Source: Methylophilaceae bacterium LSUCC0665 (GTDB lineage: Bacteria; Pseudomonadota; Gammaproteobacteria; Burkholderiales; Methylophilaceae). From it: 64,000 bases of DNA. Where the stretch lies: the NCBI GenBank assembly GCA_024919215.1, contig CP103437.1, positions 248,001 to 312,000 on the forward strand, read 5' to 3'. Positions 18,981 to 27,924 of the stretch are shown here, piece after piece (the first letter of the stretch is position 1; every line of letters starts with the position of its first letter). The position numbers were made by a program, and so were the translations under genes. The notes below the pieces were generated by a model. That model did not search any database. It had not been told where the DNA came from and was given only the letters and a program-made list of their open reading frames with translations.

Positions 18981-19440
18981 ATGAAGCAACCATTTGTGTA
19001 ATTACTAATGCAAAAAGTGCTGCCCCAAAGTCATCTGCAATTACTCCAATTGCACCCGGTAATTCCTCTAACTTACTGATTGGCCATGGTTTTAAAATAT
19101 CAAAAAAACGAAAAAGAATGAAACTGATTAGGTAGAGTAAATAATTATTTGGTAGAAGAATGAGAACAATTAAATAGGCGATAATTTCATCTATTACAAC
19201 ACATGATGGATCTTTTATTTTTAATGACTGGAGAGTATTTTTTACACTAATGTAGCTGACTAAAAGGAGGATAAAAAATATCAATATTTGTATTTCTAGA
19301 TTGAGTTGATAAAGAAATATAAAGTAAATAAAAGTGATTAAAGTCCCAAAAGTACCTGTTCCTTTTTTTATCAAACCAGCACCAAATCCTAGTGCAATAA
19401 AATGCCAAATGTTACTAAATAAAAATTTTAAGTTAATCAA
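18970..19440 (-). CDS. pgpA: Phosphatidylglycerophosphatase A
   Basis: Removes phosphate from phosphatidylglycerophosphate in the inner membrane to give phosphatidylglycerol. The 156-aa protein has three to four membrane segments. It carries the family motifs GAGLIKKGTGTFGTL near residue 19, DPSCVVIDEIIAY near 75, FRFFDILKPWPI near 108 and GVIADDFGAAL near 132. It begins within the last codons of thiL (8-bp overlap), the common thiL-pgpA pairing. Confidence 0.92.
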   Translation of the reverse strand: MINLKFLFSNIWHFIALGFGAGLIKKGTGTFGTLITFIYFIFLYQLNLEIQILIFFILLLVSYISVKNTLQSLKIKDPSCVVIDEIIAYLIVLILLPNNYLLYLISFILFRFFDILKPWPISKLEELPGAIGVIADDFGAALFALVITQMVASYVL

Positions 19441-20383
19441 AGTGAGTAAATCCTTCCTTGCTTAATTTAATTTTTTTACCATGAAGTGAATATTCAATTT
19501 TTTTATCCTTAGTTATTTTTCCTATCATGGCACCCTTAAGGGAGTGTTTCTTTAGTAAATTTTGAATTTTGTTATGATGTTTATGTGGGACAGTCATTAA
19601 AATTTGGTAATCCTCACCACCACACATTGCGAGTTCATATTGATTATTTTCCTTAAACCATTTATGCATAGGAATTTCGTTAATCTCTATTTTGGCTCCA
19701 ACAGAACTGCTGTTCAGTATATGTTGTAAGTCCCCAGCCAAACCATCAGATAAATCAATCGCTGAATTGATCAGTGATTTCGTTTCTTGAATGAATTCCA
19801 GAGGGGGTTGCGGTTTGAGGAATTCTTCTTGGGATCTTTTTTTTAAGCAGTTTGAAATAGATTTCTTGTACTTAGGTAACAGGGAATGTTGATTAAAATG
19901 TAATGCTGCATAACCAACCTCATTAGTCACCCAAATTTCATCCTCTGGAATTGCCCCACTTCTTTTTAAAACATTCTTAGAGGATACATTTCCCATAATC
20001 GCAATTGAAATTGACGTGAATCCTTTATTCGTGTCACCACCAATGATTTCAATATTATATTTTTTGGCACAAGCCTTAATCCCTTTGGTGAATTTTCCAA
20101 TCCAATTTACATCAAGATTTTTTAGGGAAATTGAAAGTAGGGCATAGCGAGGTTGACCACCCATTGAGACTATGTCCGAGACATTGACAGCAAGTGACTT
20201 CCACCCCAAATAATATGGATCAGAATCTTCAGTAAAATGATGACCAATATTTAAAGTATCCATAGAGATCGCCATAAATTCATTTTTATTAAACGGGATG
20301 AGGGCGGCATCGTCACCAATGCCTAATAATGCATGGTTGCTTGTGAAATTAAAATATTTTTTTATTAAATCGAATTCATTCAT
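19433..20383 (-). CDS. thiL: Thiamine-monophosphate kinase
   Basis: Phosphorylates thiamine monophosphate to the active cofactor thiamine diphosphate. The 316-aa protein shows GIGDDAALIPF near residue 21, MAISMDTLNIGHHF near 37, LAVNVSDIVSMGGQPRYALL near 64 and GGEDYQILMTV near 255, all typical of ThiL. The ATG overlaps the mog stop by 4 bp and the end overlaps pgpA, giving a mog-thiL-pgpA-pncC series ahead of recA. Confidence 0.95.
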   Translation of the reverse strand: MNEFDLIKKYFNFTSNHALLGIGDDAALIPFNKNEFMAISMDTLNIGHHFTEDSDPYYLGWKSLAVNVSDIVSMGGQPRYALLSISLKNLDVNWIGKFTKGIKACAKKYNIEIIGGDTNKGFTSISIAIMGNVSSKNVLKRSGAIPEDEIWVTNEVGYAALHFNQHSLLPKYKKSISNCLKKRSQEEFLKPQPPLEFIQETKSLINSAIDLSDGLAGDLQHILNSSSVGAKIEINEIPMHKWFKENNQYELAMCGGEDYQILMTVPHKHHNKIQNLLKKHSLKGAMIGKITKDKKIEYSLHGKKIKLSKEGFTHFD

Positions 20384-20952
20384 TTTTTTGGCCTAAAAGC
20401 CTTAACGATATTGTCATTTGTTTTAATGGCCGGACCTCCAATGAGCTCTATGCAGTATGGCACAGCAGCAAATATTCCTGGAACTGTTGTTTCATTATTT
20501 TTATTTTTCAAACCTTCAAGAGTCTCTTTGATTGCTTTTGGTTGTCCAGGGAGGTTGATAATCAGAGCCTTATTTCTTATTACAGCAATTTGCCTGGACA
20601 GGATAGCAGTTGGTACAAAATTAAGGCTAATTTGTCTCATTTGTTCACCAAACCCTGGCATAATTTTATCCGCAACAGACTCGGTAGCATCTGGTGTCAC
20701 GTCTCTTTGGGCTGGACCAGTTCCGCCAGTAGTAAGAATTAAATGACACTGATCAATATCTGCTAAATCAATTAATGTTGACTTAATAAGTTCAAAATCA
20801 TCCGGGATAAGTTTTTCTAAAAAAATAATTTCATCAACAATCGCTTGTTGGCACCACTCTTTTAAATGAGGCAAACCCAAATCCTCATACTCACCTTTTG
20901 TTGCTCGGTCACTAATTGAAACTAAACCAATCTTAATGAATTTTTTTCCCAT
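20380..20952 (-). CDS. mog: Molybdopterin adenylyltransferase
   Basis: Adenylates molybdopterin before molybdenum insertion. The 190-aa protein has the N-terminal IGLVSISDRATKGEYEDLG (residues 8-26) that separates Mog from MoaB, the nucleotide motif LILTTGGTGPAQRDVTPDAT near 71, and INLPGQPKAIKETLEG near 135. Its presence supports a functional molybdenum cofactor pathway and fits the modABC-type importer about 10 kb away. The start lies 39 bp from the divergent PDZ-protein gene. Confidence 0.93.
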   Translation of the reverse strand: MGKKFIKIGLVSISDRATKGEYEDLGLPHLKEWCQQAIVDEIIFLEKLIPDDFELIKSTLIDLADIDQCHLILTTGGTGPAQRDVTPDATESVADKIMPGFGEQMRQISLNFVPTAILSRQIAVIRNKALIINLPGQPKAIKETLEGLKNKNNETTVPGIFAAVPYCIELIGGPAIKTNDNIVKAFRPKK

Positions 20953-20991
20953 ATATAAGTCTGTAGATAATAAATATTTAAAGAAGAGATC

Positions 20992-21726
20992 ATGAAAAAA
21001 TACATAATTGCCCTACTCACATTTCTTATTTTACCAAATCTTCATGCCGAGAATGTGTTTGAAAAAAATTTTCAACAACAAGGAGATAAAAACCTTAAAT
21101 CACTTAACGCAAATGCTAAGACTGAAATTTACCGTGGTTGGGATAAAGATAAAGACAACATCATGATGTTGGAAGAGGGGTATGACTTGATGGGTTTTTC
21201 ATCTTTTGCTGGGACATATGTGCCGCCTGCGGAAGCATTAGTGTTCGGAGAGAAAATTAAGGCAGATACTGTACTAGTTTATGATCGCCAAATTAATGAA
21301 GCAACCAGAGCCACGGCAATCAAAAGAGCCAGAGAAAATATTAAAAAGAAAAAATTAGATGATGAAGGAAAAATTGAAGAAATTATTATTGATGAAAATG
21401 ATCTCGCCGATTCAGACGCCATGTTTGATTTTTATGTATCCTACTGGGCAAAATTACCTAAACCTTTATTTGGAACGCATTTAATTAGTTTTTCTCAAGA
21501 CGACGAAAGATATGAAGATGGTGGTTTGTTTGTTGTAGCTGTAATCAAAGACTCTGCAGCAGCAAATTCAGGAATCGAAAGAAAAGATCGAATCATGAGT
21601 ATAAATGGTGTGATACTAAATGAACCAAATGAATTTATTAAAGAGCTAATAAAGAACAAAGGCAGTATTGTAGAAATTGCTTTCATGCGAAATGGCAACT
21701 TAAATAATATCAAGGTGCAGATCTAA
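20992..21726 (+). CDS. Exported PDZ-domain protein of unknown function
   Basis: A 244-aa protein with a signal peptide (residues 1-19, ending LHA). The middle region (30-165) resembles nothing I recognise; it is rich in charged residues and includes FSSFAGTYVPPAEALVFGEK. The C-terminal 80 residues form a PDZ-like domain with GLFVVAVIKDSAAANSGIER, KDRIMSINGV and FIKELIKNKGSIVEIAFMRNG. There is no protease triad, so it may be an adaptor or scaffold in the periplasm. AAGAAGAG lies just before the ATG. The last 17 bp overlap the convergent yjgA. Confidence 0.75.
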   Translation: MKKYIIALLTFLILPNLHAENVFEKNFQQQGDKNLKSLNANAKTEIYRGWDKDKDNIMMLEEGYDLMGFSSFAGTYVPPAEALVFGEKIKADTVLVYDRQINEATRATAIKRARENIKKKKLDDEGKIEEIIIDENDLADSDAMFDFYVSYWAKLPKPLFGTHLISFSQDDERYEDGGLFVVAVIKDSAAANSGIERKDRIMSINGVILNEPNEFIKELIKNKGSIVEIAFMRNGNLNNIKVQI

Positions 21727-22204
21727 GCTTTTTTATATCAGCAAGAATAATCCGATAAAGATTTCTGTAATTTTTACTTTTTTTATTAGATTCATATTCT
21801 CTGCGAGCGGCATTAATTGTTTGATTTAAATTAGTTAAGTCAGGTTGGAATTCATCGATGTATTCAGCCAGTGTTGTTTGATCATTAACGAGTTTATCTC
21901 TCCATAGCTCTGCCTCATGTTCAAATTTGATTTGAAGTCTTAAGGAGCCTTTTAAAGTCTCCATTTCTTTGGTCACATGGGTTAGATCGAAGTCTCGTAA
22001 TAATTTTCCTAAAAATTGAGCCTGCCTTCGTTTAGCGCTATTTTTTTTTATCTCTTTGTAGAAAATAATAGCTTCTTTTATTTCATCACTTAGTGATAGC
22101 TCTTTTATTTTATGATTTGGAAGATTAGATATCTCAATACCAAAATGCTGTATGTCATCAGCTTCTTTTTTTAATTGAGTTTTACTTTTTATTGAATCTT
22201 CCAT
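21710..22204 (-). CDS. yjgA: Ribosome-associated protein YjgA/DarP (DUF615)
   Basis: A 164-aa basic helical protein that in E. coli associates with 50S precursors and helps late assembly. Family features are KTQLKKEADDIQHFGIEISN at the N-terminus, ELSLSDEIKEAI, and KKNSAKRRQAQFLGKLLRD near residue 55. It lies divergent from pmbA, the typical yjgA/pmbA pairing, with 40 bp between starts. Its 3' end overlaps the PDZ-protein gene by 17 bp on the opposite strand. Confidence 0.92.
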   Translation of the reverse strand: MEDSIKSKTQLKKEADDIQHFGIEISNLPNHKIKELSLSDEIKEAIIFYKEIKKNSAKRRQAQFLGKLLRDFDLTHVTKEMETLKGSLRLQIKFEHEAELWRDKLVNDQTTLAEYIDEFQPDLTNLNQTINAARREYESNKKSKNYRNLYRIILADIKKLRSAP

Positions 22205-22244
22205 ATGATAACGGGCAATATTATTAGTTAGTTTTAGGATTTTT

Positions 22245-23585
22245 ATGCATAACGAAATTCTCGGTTATACCGAAGAAAAACTAAAAAATCTCTGTGAAGA
22301 TATTATAACGCAGTCCAAGAAACAAGGCGTTGAATCTGCCGAGGTAGATATAAGTATCTCATCCGGTAAAAATTTAACTGTTCGCAATGAAGATATTGAA
22401 ACGTTTGAGATTAATAATGATAAAAATATCTCGTTAACCCTCTATCTAAATGGAAGAAAAAGTGTTGTTTCGTCTTCTGATTTTTCAAAAAAAACCATTC
22501 AACATCTAATTGATAATTCACTCAATATGCTCAAAGTCACTGAACAAGATCCATATTTTGGTATCGTTGAACAAGATTTGCATCCAAAACAAACAAGGCC
22601 TGTGGATATTTTTTATCCACAGGAATTAAGCTTTGATGAAATGTTAGAGGTTGCAAAACAAGCCGAGTCAGCTGCTAAATCTTATGATGAGCAAATTACC
22701 AATTCTGAAGGGGCCAGCATAAATTATAGCTCTTCAATATTTATGTATGCAAATTCTAATAAATTCTTTGGGGGTTTTCCTGGCTCAAGATATTCGCTTT
22801 ATTGTTCTGTGATAGGGTCAAAAGGTCAAACAATGCAAAGAAGTTATGATTATTCAAATGTCAGAGATTTTCAAGACCTTAAAAACCCAATTCAGCTTGG
22901 CGAGGAAGCTGCAAAAAATACGATTGATCGCTTAAACGTTAAAAAAATTAAGACTGGAAACTATCCAATTATTTTTCATAATACTATTTCTGATTCTTTA
23001 ATAAATCCAATCCTATCTGCAATATCAGGGAGAAATTTGTATCGACAAAACTCTTTTTTACTTGATACTGTTGGAACAAAAATAGCATCTGATGGATTAA
23101 CTATTAGAGAACAACCACTATTACCTAAAGGCCATGCTTCGACTTACTTTGATGATGAAGGGGTAGAAGTTTTTGATAACACTCTTATTGATCGGGGTGA
23201 ATTAAAGCATTATTTATTATCAAGTTACTCAGCAAAAAAATTGAATCTTTCAACCACTGGAAATGCAGGGGGTACTCACAATTTGATATTTGAGCATCAC
23301 AACATCTCTCTTGCCCAAATGATTAAAGATATAAAAAAAGGGTTTCTTATTACAGAGTTGCTTGGACATGGGGTGAATATGGTCAATGGCGATTTTTCTC
23401 GGGGCGCAGCTGGGCTTTATATTGAAAATGGTGAGATTCAGCATGCTGTTGAAGAAATTACCATCGCAGGAAATTTAAAGGATATGGCGATGGATATTAC
23501 TAGTATCTCAGATGATATAAATTCTAATAGCTCTAAATATATTGGCTCAGTATTGATTGAGAAGATGGCTGTTGGGGCAAGCTAA
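22245..23585 (+). CDS. pmbA: Metalloprotease-like protein PmbA/TldE
   Basis: Partner subunit of the TldD/TldE protease, which matures small peptides and degrades antitoxins in E. coli. The 446-aa protein has the modulator-of-gyrase fold. The N-terminal VESAEVDISISSGKNLTVRN region and C-terminal STTGNAGGTHNLIFEH, GHGVNMVNGDFSRGAAGLYIENGE are typical. TldE lacks the HExxxH metal site of TldD, and none is seen here. AGGA lies 5 nt before the ATG. tldD is not in the window. Confidence 0.95.
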   Translation: MHNEILGYTEEKLKNLCEDIITQSKKQGVESAEVDISISSGKNLTVRNEDIETFEINNDKNISLTLYLNGRKSVVSSSDFSKKTIQHLIDNSLNMLKVTEQDPYFGIVEQDLHPKQTRPVDIFYPQELSFDEMLEVAKQAESAAKSYDEQITNSEGASINYSSSIFMYANSNKFFGGFPGSRYSLYCSVIGSKGQTMQRSYDYSNVRDFQDLKNPIQLGEEAAKNTIDRLNVKKIKTGNYPIIFHNTISDSLINPILSAISGRNLYRQNSFLLDTVGTKIASDGLTIREQPLLPKGHASTYFDDEGVEVFDNTLIDRGELKHYLLSSYSAKKLNLSTTGNAGGTHNLIFEHHNISLAQMIKDIKKGFLITELLGHGVNMVNGDFSRGAAGLYIENGEIQHAVEEITIAGNLKDMAMDITSISDDINSNSSKYIGSVLIEKMAVGAS

Positions 23586-23601
23586 GAGATTATTAGATTA
23601 A

Positions 23602-24378
23602 TTAGTTTGATGTAGGCGCTGATGAAACTAATTCTTCTTGAGTAAAAGGCTCAAATCCATCAGATAGTAAATTCTCATCTTCATAATCAATAGATCCATC
23701 AGAATCCCTCACAAGGTTGTCACGATATTGAAGATAGGCGTCACGTTGGAATGCATACGGATCAATTGATGCTTCTTCAAGGATATCTGAGGCATTAAGC
23801 AGCTCAGTCCTGGCATCAATAAATTGACTTAGTCTAACTTGGTTTCTAGTTCTAACATCACTGATATAACTAATTGGATCAAAATACAGGGTATCTGCGA
23901 CCAACCCAAAACCATCTCTAATTGTCGATGGCCCAAAAAATGGAATAACAATGTAGGCACCTGAACCCACACCCCAGTGTCCAAGTGTTTGTCCAAAATC
24001 TTCTTTTCGTCTTTCTCCACCAGTCATAGTGTGTATATCAATGAAGCCCAAAATACCAATCGTGGAATTAATAGCAACTCGACTTGCATCATTGAGAGCA
24101 TGTTTGACTTTAAATTGGAGAAGGTCATTAATAACAGTCACTACATCTCTAATATTATTAAAGAAATTATTAATTCCCTTCACAACAAAAGATGGCGCTA
24201 TGGCTTTGTAACCTTTAGCTACGGGTTTGGCAACACTGTCATCAAAAGCAGTGTTAAATTTATATATTCCACGATTCATAGTTTCCAATGGATCAGGATT
24301 ATTGGTTGTAGCACAAGCCCCCAAAACCAGGATTAATACCATTAAGGTGAAATTTTTAAGGATGTTTTTGATGTTCAT
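23602..24378 (-). CDS. mlaA: Intermembrane phospholipid transport lipoprotein MlaA (VacJ)
   Basis: Outer-membrane lipoprotein that extracts mislocalised phospholipids from the outer leaflet and hands them to MlaC. The 258-aa protein has a lipobox LVLGAC with Cys22, then the family signature DPLETMNRGIYKFN (residues 29-42), VVKGINNFFNNIRD near 69 and FGQTLGHWGVGSGAYIVIP near 127. The rest of the mla operon is not adjacent, which is common for mlaA. It converges with pmbA, leaving 16 bp. Confidence 0.95.
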   Translation of the reverse strand: MNIKNILKNFTLMVLILVLGACATTNNPDPLETMNRGIYKFNTAFDDSVAKPVAKGYKAIAPSFVVKGINNFFNNIRDVVTVINDLLQFKVKHALNDASRVAINSTIGILGFIDIHTMTGGERRKEDFGQTLGHWGVGSGAYIVIPFFGPSTIRDGFGLVADTLYFDPISYISDVRTRNQVRLSQFIDARTELLNASDILEEASIDPYAFQRDAYLQYRDNLVRDSDGSIDYEDENLLSDGFEPFTQEELVSSAPTSN

Positions 24379-24457
24379 TAGGCATATTATCTAATAATCC
24401 GCATATAAAGTCTTCGAAGATTTTAGAAAAAAACATAAAGTAGAGAAAATATTTAGA

Positions 24458-25879
24458 TTAATGTTGTTTTTTTGCAACATGATTGATGTGCTCAAACATT
24501 TTTAATGCTTTTTGTCTTTGGATGGCGTGGTCAATAATTGGTTTAGGATAATCTTTAGGTGCAAATTTAGAATGAGGCTCATGAATATTTTTTTTATCAA
24601 ACGCACTTAATTCTGGGATGTATTTTTTAATAAATTTACCATCACTATCAAATTTTTGTGATTGGAGTAATGGGTTGAAAATTCTAAACCATGGCTGAGC
24701 ATCGCAACCAACTGAGGCCGCCCATTGCCAACCACCATTGTTTGCGGAAAAATCAAAGTCAATTAACTTCTCTTTAAAATACTCTTCACCCCATCTCCAA
24801 TCAATCAAAAGGTCTTTTGTTAAGAAAGAGGCTACGATCATTCTCAACCGATTATGCATATATCCTGTTGTATTTAATTGTCGCATGGCTGCATCAACTA
24901 TTGGAAAACCTGTTCTGCCTTGCTTCCACGATTCAAAAAAGGACTCATTATTTTCATATTGCAAATTATCGTATTGTTGTTTAAAGGAGCGACCATCTTG
25001 CACATGTGAAAAATTAACAATGATTTGAAAATAAAAATCACGCCAAATCAATTCGTTTAACCATGACTTTGAACCAGACGTTACATAATTTTTTAAACAA
25101 ATATTCGCTATTTCCCTGATTGAGATAGTTCCAAATCTGTTATGAACAGAGAGGTATGACACACCTTTAATCGCAGGAAAATTTCTTGTTTGATCATAAT
25201 GCTCAAGCCTATCTTGAAATTCATTTATTTGTGACTGAATACCTTGATAAGTTGTAGCGATCTGAAAATATGAAATATTTGAACTTTCAAAGCCAATGTC
25301 ATTGAGTGTTAGCATTTTATCAATGGTAAATTTTTCAAAATTGATATCATCTAGTTTGTATGTATTTATTCCAGAGCCACTAGCAAGTAACTTTTCAAGG
25401 TGGTTATTTCTGTAAGGGGAAAATACAGAATAATGAGTATTATTTTTTGTCACAATTTCATCTGCTTCAAATAAGACCTGGTCTTTGAAAGATTCGAATT
25501 TTTTATTCAATCCAGATAATTTTTTTTGGACCGCATCATCACGATTTACTCCATATTTTTCATAATCTCTATTCACAAAAACAGCATCGGCATTGATTGA
25601 TTTAGCTAGTTTTGGTATCTCATGGATAGGGTCTCCATGTACTATCCAAATGTCAGAATTATGTTGTCTTAGAGTTTGTTTGATATCTTGTAATATTTGA
25701 TAAATGAAATCGACTCTTTGATCTTCTTTATTTTTTAGTTTACTTAAAATATTTGTATCGAAAACAAAGCAAATACTGATAGAGTTTGATTGAGAGGCTG
25801 CATTAAATAACGCAGTATTGTCATGTAGGCGAAGGTCTCTTCGAAGCCATACTAATGATTTTGAAAAGGGTTTATTCAC
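24458..25879 (-). CDS. phrB: Deoxyribodipyrimidine photolyase
   Basis: Light-driven repair of cyclobutane pyrimidine dimers. From GTG 25879 the protein has 473 aa, matching E. coli PhrB (472). It starts with the antenna-domain motif SLVWLRRDLRLHDNTAL. The FAD domain shows GRTGFPIVDAAMRQLNTTGY near residue 330, MHNRLRMIVASFLTKDLLI and DFSANNGGWQWAASVGCD near 395, all CPD-photolyase hallmarks. The frame extends to 25930 through a TTG-free hydrophobic stretch that is just the end of rlmH in another frame, so GTG is preferred; it overlaps rlmH by 8 bp. Confidence 0.93.
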   Translation of the reverse strand: MNKPFSKSLVWLRRDLRLHDNTALFNAASQSNSISICFVFDTNILSKLKNKEDQRVDFIYQILQDIKQTLRQHNSDIWIVHGDPIHEIPKLAKSINADAVFVNRDYEKYGVNRDDAVQKKLSGLNKKFESFKDQVLFEADEIVTKNNTHYSVFSPYRNNHLEKLLASGSGINTYKLDDINFEKFTIDKMLTLNDIGFESSNISYFQIATTYQGIQSQINEFQDRLEHYDQTRNFPAIKGVSYLSVHNRFGTISIREIANICLKNYVTSGSKSWLNELIWRDFYFQIIVNFSHVQDGRSFKQQYDNLQYENNESFFESWKQGRTGFPIVDAAMRQLNTTGYMHNRLRMIVASFLTKDLLIDWRWGEEYFKEKLIDFDFSANNGGWQWAASVGCDAQPWFRIFNPLLQSQKFDSDGKFIKKYIPELSAFDKKNIHEPHSKFAPKDYPKPIIDHAIQRQKALKMFEHINHVAKKQH

Positions 25880-26336
25880 GATGGTAGGGGAGATTATTAA
25901 TAATAGAATAAGACCTATAAATTTGTTCAATTAAAAAGACTTTGACCAACTGATGAGGTAAAGTTAAATGAGATAAACTCATTACTAAGTTACTTTTTTC
26001 AAGAATTCCCTGATCCAGGCCATCAGCGCCACCGATAATAAAATTTATATTTGAATGATTTAACATGATTTTTTCTACTTGTTGTGACAACTCAACAGAT
26101 GAAAAAGTTTGTCCTTTTTCATCTAAGCTAACGATAAAAGCATTACTATTGATTTTGGAAAGAATATTTTGTGACTCAAGCTCTTTCTTGATTTTAATAT
26201 TCTTATCTTTCAATTTTAATTGAAGGTTGATCCACTCAACCTTTGAGTATGCTGAGACCTTTTGTGTGTATGAGTCGATTAATTGATTTATTTCTTTTTG
26301 TGGTTGTGAACCAATGCTGATTATTTTGATAATCAA
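25872..26336 (-). CDS. rlmH: 23S rRNA (pseudouridine1915-N3)-methyltransferase RlmH
   Basis: SPOUT-family methyltransferase that modifies helix 69 of 23S rRNA. The 154-aa protein has the C-terminal knot sequence FIIGGADGLDQGILEKS near residue 98, and then SLSHLTLPHQLVKVFLIEQIYRSYSI with the usual YH near the end (NLPYHRE). It follows rsfS immediately, the conserved rsfS-rlmH pair. Its last codons overlap the GTG start of phrB. Confidence 0.95.
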   Translation of the reverse strand: MIIKIISIGSQPQKEINQLIDSYTQKVSAYSKVEWINLQLKLKDKNIKIKKELESQNILSKINSNAFIVSLDEKGQTFSSVELSQQVEKIMLNHSNINFIIGGADGLDQGILEKSNLVMSLSHLTLPHQLVKVFLIEQIYRSYSIINNLPYHRE

Positions 26337-26660
26337 TTACGATTGCCAAAGTTCTTCAAGATTAAAATAGGCTCTAGTGGTTGGCAGCATAATGTGAACA
26401 AGAACTTCGCTGAGGTCTACTAAAACCCATTCTCCGTCTACTTCTCCTTCGATATTTGCAACACTTTTACCAATTTCTTTTAAGGTATCTTTTAAATGTC
26501 TAGCTAATGCTTTGGTTTGTCTATTTGAATTGGCTGAAGCAATGATCATGTAATCTGCGATAGAAGTTTTTTTTCTAACATCAATGACAGTAATATCAAA
26601 AGCTTTAATATCTTCTAAAGAATTAATTATGAATTGATTTAATTTTGTTCCTGAAATCAA
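26337..26660 (-). CDS. rsfS: Ribosomal silencing factor RsfS
   Basis: Binds ribosomal protein uL14 and blocks subunit joining when nutrients are low. The 107-aa protein has the family motifs ALEDIKAFDITVIDVRKKTS-like start, DYMIIASANSNRQTKALARH near residue 36 and GEVDGEWVLVDLSEVLVHIM near 71. Its stop abuts the rlmH start, and it lies 3 bp after panD. Its usual neighbour nadD is not here. Confidence 0.93.
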   Translation of the reverse strand: MISGTKLNQFIINSLEDIKAFDITVIDVRKKTSIADYMIIASANSNRQTKALARHLKDTLKEIGKSVANIEGEVDGEWVLVDLSEVLVHIMLPTTRAYFNLEELWQS

Positions 26661-26663
26661 ATT

Positions 26664-27044
26664 TTAGGCAGCTTGAATATCGATGGAATTTTTCGTGATG
26701 GTAATGTTATTTTCACTATCAACATAAACCAATGAAGGGGAATATTTCTCTAATTCAATTTCATTGTAATCTGCATATGTCGCAATAATTAGCATATCAC
26801 CAGGATTGGCTTTATGGGCAGCTGCTCCATTTATTGAAATGATACCTGACCCCTGTTCAGCGGAGATTGCATAGGTTGTAAACCTTTCTCCATTGGTAAT
26901 ATTGTAAATTGCAATTTGTTCATACTCATTGATATTGGCTTCTTTGAGTAAATTAATATCAATCGCACATGAACCTTCATATTCCAATTCAGAGTGAGTA
27001 ACGGTTACTCGATGTAACTTTGATTTCAACATTCTTCTTAACAT
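26664..27044 (-). CDS. panD: Aspartate 1-decarboxylase
   Basis: Makes beta-alanine from aspartate for pantothenate. The 126-aa proenzyme self-cleaves at Gly24-Ser25 to form the pyruvoyl cofactor; the site YEGSCAID is intact, with Ser at residue 25 when started at ATG 27044 ([13 protein letters not shown]). Other motifs are [10 protein letters not shown] and [20 protein letters not shown]. It is part of a panB-panC-panD cluster, with panC 52 bp upstream. Confidence 0.96.
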   Translation of the reverse strand: MLRRMLKSKLHRVTVTHSELEYEGSCAIDINLLKEANINEYEQIAIYNITNGERFTTYAISAEQGSGIISINGAAAHKANPGDMLIIATYADYNEIELEKYSPSLVYVDSENNITITKNSIDIQAA

Positions 27045-27096
27045 AAAGTTAAAACACCAAATAATTTGTAATTCGCTATTATAAACTCAGATATAT

Positions 27097-27924
27097 TTAG
27101 ATGCAAAATTCAATATTGTCAATTAAGCGGACCTTCCCTAAATATGCAGCAACGAGTGCAACTAGTTTCCTTTCATTACAAGTCGGTATAAATAAAGTTT
27201 TCTGTGAACGTATCGTCACATATTCTACCTTCCAGCCATTTTTCTCTAATTCACTAGCCACTTTTTTTTCTATCGAGCTAAGACTGGACATTTTTTTTAA
27301 GTTTGTTTTGATATACGTAAGTTGTTGATAAAGCATTGGGGCAATAAGCAGATGTTTTTTTGCAATCAATGAGTTTCTAGAGCTCATAGCAAGTCCCGAT
27401 TGTTCTCGTTTAGTATTGACTGATAAAACTTTAATGGGGTAACAAAATTCATTTAAAAATTTTTTTACAATAAACAATTGTTGATAATCTTTTTTCCCCA
27501 TTATCAAGTAACTAGGTCGAATAATATTGCAAAAACGAGCTATGATACTGATAACGCCCTCAAAATGACCAGGTCTATTTTTGTCACATAAACCATGCTG
27601 CATTTTTTTTAAATCGAAGGTGATAAAGTTATTGATCGTGTTCATTTGTTTTTTATTGGGAACAAAAACAATGTCAACGTTTTCCTTTCGTAATTTTATA
27701 AGATCCTCTTTAAGAGTTCTTGGATAAGAGTTATAGTCTGCTGCATTATTAAATTGTATTTCATTAACAAAAATTGATACCAGAACTAGTTTATTCAGAC
27801 TACGTGCTTTGCGAACTAAAGCTAAGTGTCCATCATGTAAGTTACCCATGGTTGGTATAAAAGCAATCTCTTTTTTTTGTAAAATAAATTTACCCAGCTC
27901 GTGTATACCTTTAATAGTCTTCAT
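27097..27924 (-). CDS. panC: Pantothenate synthetase
   Basis: ATP-dependent ligation of pantoate and beta-alanine. The 275-aa protein has the nucleotide motif IPTMGNLHDGHLALVRKA near residue 23 (HxGH form LHDGH), VSIFVNEIQFNN near 48 and GKKDYQQLFIVKK near 143, then SSRNSLI near 180. The start overlaps the panB stop by 4 bp. It looks intact and of normal length, unlike its panB neighbour. Confidence 0.95.
   Translation of the reverse strand: MKTIKGIHELGKFILQKKEIAFIPTMGNLHDGHLALVRKARSLNKLVLVSIFVNEIQFNNAADYNSYPRTLKEDLIKLRKENVDIVFVPNKKQMNTINNFITFDLKKMQHGLCDKNRPGHFEGVISIIARFCNIIRPSYLIMGKKDYQQLFIVKKFLNEFCYPIKVLSVNTKREQSGLAMSSRNSLIAKKHLLIAPMLYQQLTYIKTNLKKMSSLSSIEKKVASELEKNGWKVEYVTIRSQKTLFIPTCNERKLVALVAAYLGKVRLIDNIEFCI

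Noticed and set aside
22245-23585. PmbA lacks a HExxxH zinc site
   Set aside because: Normal for TldE/PmbA; the metal site belongs to its partner TldD.
24410-24425. TCTTCGAAGA palindrome after mlaA start region as a terminator
   Set aside because: Stem is only 5 bp and no T-run follows on the phrB or mlaA strand.
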